A stretch of DNA of 64,000 nucleotides, taken from positions 422,566 to 486,565 of the forward strand of contig NZ_KE383816.1 of the NCBI RefSeq assembly GCF_000422305.1, given 5' to 3'. How positions within the stretch are numbered: the stretch's first letter is position 1; every line of letters begins with the position of its first letter. Source of the DNA: Luteimonas mephitis DSM 12574. GTDB taxonomy: Bacteria; Pseudomonadota; Gammaproteobacteria; Xanthomonadales; Xanthomonadaceae. This document shows, piece by piece, positions 63,160 through 64,000 of this stretch. The notes under the pieces were generated by a model. It made no database searches. It saw only the letters and a program-made list of their open reading frames with translations, and was not told the origin of the DNA. The position numbers and the translations under genes are program-made.

Positions 63160-63243
63160 GGGCCCCAACAGGTCACGATAGAACGCGGCCGCGGCGGCGA
63201 CATTGTCGGTGGCGAGGTTGGCGACGATGCGCGTGACCTTCAT
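63160..63243 (-). pseudogene. 5' remnant of a VOC-family gene
   Basis: The start codon and the first 28 codons read MKVTRIVANLATDNVAAAAA, then FYRDLLGP, the exact opening of glyoxalase-like VOC proteins. Then the sequence loses any resemblance (FVRSGRQVASMRVR) and joins the region upstream of the S33 hydrolase gene. The gene was truncated by a deletion next to the hydrolase promoter. The downstream 100 codons of a normal VOC protein are missing. Confidence 0.75.
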
Positions 63244-63356
63244 GCCGACTCCGGTGCGATGCGTGTTGGCCCATGGTCGCATCGACGCCGGTGCCGCTGC
63301 GACTGAATCGCGCCCTGCAGCATCCATTCCGGATACGACCCGCCAGCGCGCCCACC

Positions 63357-64000
63357 ATGACATCGTCCCGCCGTCGCACCGCCCTGCCTGCGCTCCTGCT
63401 GCTGCTTGCCGCGGCCTGCGCCATTCACGCCACCGGCCATGCCGCAGAAACGCCGCGCACGCGCGTCGCAGGCGTGGCGCAGGCCATCGAGGACCACTAC
63501 TTCGACGCCGACCGCGGCCGCACGATTGCCGACGGACTGCGCGCGGCCGCCGCCGACGGTGCGTTCGATGCGCTGGCCGCGCCGCAAGCGCTTGCCCACG
63601 CACTGACCACGCGACTCAAGCCGCTGGACAGGCACTTCCACGTGCGCGTCGCGCAGTCGGCGGAAACGCGGGAACGACGCGCACCGCGCCCGGACATGGG
63701 CGACGGCATCGAGCGCGTGGAGATCCTGCCGGGCAACATCGGCGTGCTCGGCCTGCGCGGGTTCGCCGACTTCGACTTCGGCCGCAGCGACGCGCCCGCG
63801 CGGCAGGCGATCGACGCCGCGCTGCAGCGCCTGGCGCAGACCGATGCGATGGTGGTCGACCTGCGCGGCAACCGCGGCGGCTCGCCGGCCATGGTCGGCT
63901 ACCTGGCCAGCGCCTTCGTCGCCCCGGGCGCGGACATCTTCAACACGTTCCACAGCCGTGCAGGCACGCAGAGCGAAGCGCCCGCACAGTGGCACCCGGC
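63357..64000 (+). CDS. S41-family C-terminal-processing-like peptidase, truncated by window end
   Basis: The ATG at 63357 opens a frame that runs to the window edge (214 full codons). It has a signal peptide (RRRTALPALLLLLAAACAIH, then ATGHA-AE). The visible part holds an N-terminal helical domain (VAGVAQAIEDHYFDADRGR) and IGVLGLRGFADFDFGRS, then AMVVDLRGNRGGSPAMVGYL, the core of the tail-specific protease fold. The catalytic Ser lies beyond the window. It probably processes or degrades periplasmic proteins. Confidence 0.82.
   Translation, partial: MTSSRRRTALPALLLLLAAACAIHATGHAAETPRTRVAGVAQAIEDHYFDADRGRTIADGLRAAAADGAFDALAAPQALAHALTTRLKPLDRHFHVRVAQSAETRERRAPRPDMGDGIERVEILPGNIGVLGLRGFADFDFGRSDAPARQAIDAALQRLAQTDAMVVDLRGNRGGSPAMVGYLASAFVAPGADIFNTFHSRAGTQSEAPAQWHP

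Overview
The window is GC-rich chromosomal DNA with dense, short-spaced genes. The gene families point to a gammaproteobacterium of the order Xanthomonadales (Lysobacter/Luteimonas-like). These include a multidomain cell-wall hydrolase whose C-terminus resembles the XVIPCD secretion domain, a PhoPQ pair with a PepSY neighbour, a lipoprotein-rich envelope inventory, and several families of intergenic palindromes typical of this group. No prophage, insertion sequence, CRISPR array or rRNA operon is visible. One tRNA gene, tRNA-Thr(UGU), is present.

Layout. Positions 0.2-3.2 kb hold a lipoprotein followed by a putative antibacterial peptidoglycan-degrading effector. Positions 3.3-8.9 kb carry an Mpo1-like membrane protein, a DMT exporter, a tight minus-strand operon (Ca/Na exchanger, NhaA, SDR) and a lipoprotein. 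Positions 9.0-15.0 kb are an aromatic amino acid block: hmgA, hppD and a divergent MarR regulator with a perfect palindromic operator, then a POT peptide transporter and kynA. Positions 15.1-18.7 kb encode one large secreted nuclease. Positions 19.2-22.8 kb encode the E1-alpha, E1-beta and E2 subunits of a 2-oxoacid dehydrogenase. Positions 22.9-31.1 kb hold VOC and MBL enzymes, an M23 peptidase with a HEAT-repeat partner, trpS, small stress proteins, arginase and the tRNA.

Positions 31.2-33.8 kb hold a birA-coaX-SPOR operon. Positions 34-38 kb hold mtfA and the phoQ-phoP-PepSY locus. Positions 38.0-40.0 kb hold an arginine-deiminase-like gene overlapping dusA. Positions 40.2-44.3 kb form a four-gene plus-strand operon: a secreted PepSY-like protein, a DUF2271 protein with an ApbE-type flavinylation motif, a PepSY-TM/flavodoxin/FNR fusion, and ApbE. 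It reads as one pathway moving electrons from cytoplasmic NAD(P)H through the membrane to a covalently flavinylated periplasmic protein. Next come a relic joining pieces of dusA and mntR, an amidohydrolase, and mntR/mntH with an excellent MntR box over the mntH promoter.

Positions 47.6-54 kb are mostly small envelope proteins, a HAD hydrolase, a PQQ-type sugar dehydrogenase and a lytic transglycosylase. Positions 54.4-56.4 kb hold a secreted unknown and a di-heme cytochrome. Positions 57.0-59.0 kb hold a LytS/LytTR-type two-component pair. Positions 59.1-64 kb hold a lipoprotein, a BamE-like protein, an APC permease, an S33 peptidase-like hydrolase, a remnant of a VOC gene and the start of an S41 peptidase that runs off the window.

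The two systems most worth following are the putative type IV secretion effector/immunity pair at the left end and the transmembrane flavin electron-transfer operon at 40-44 kb.
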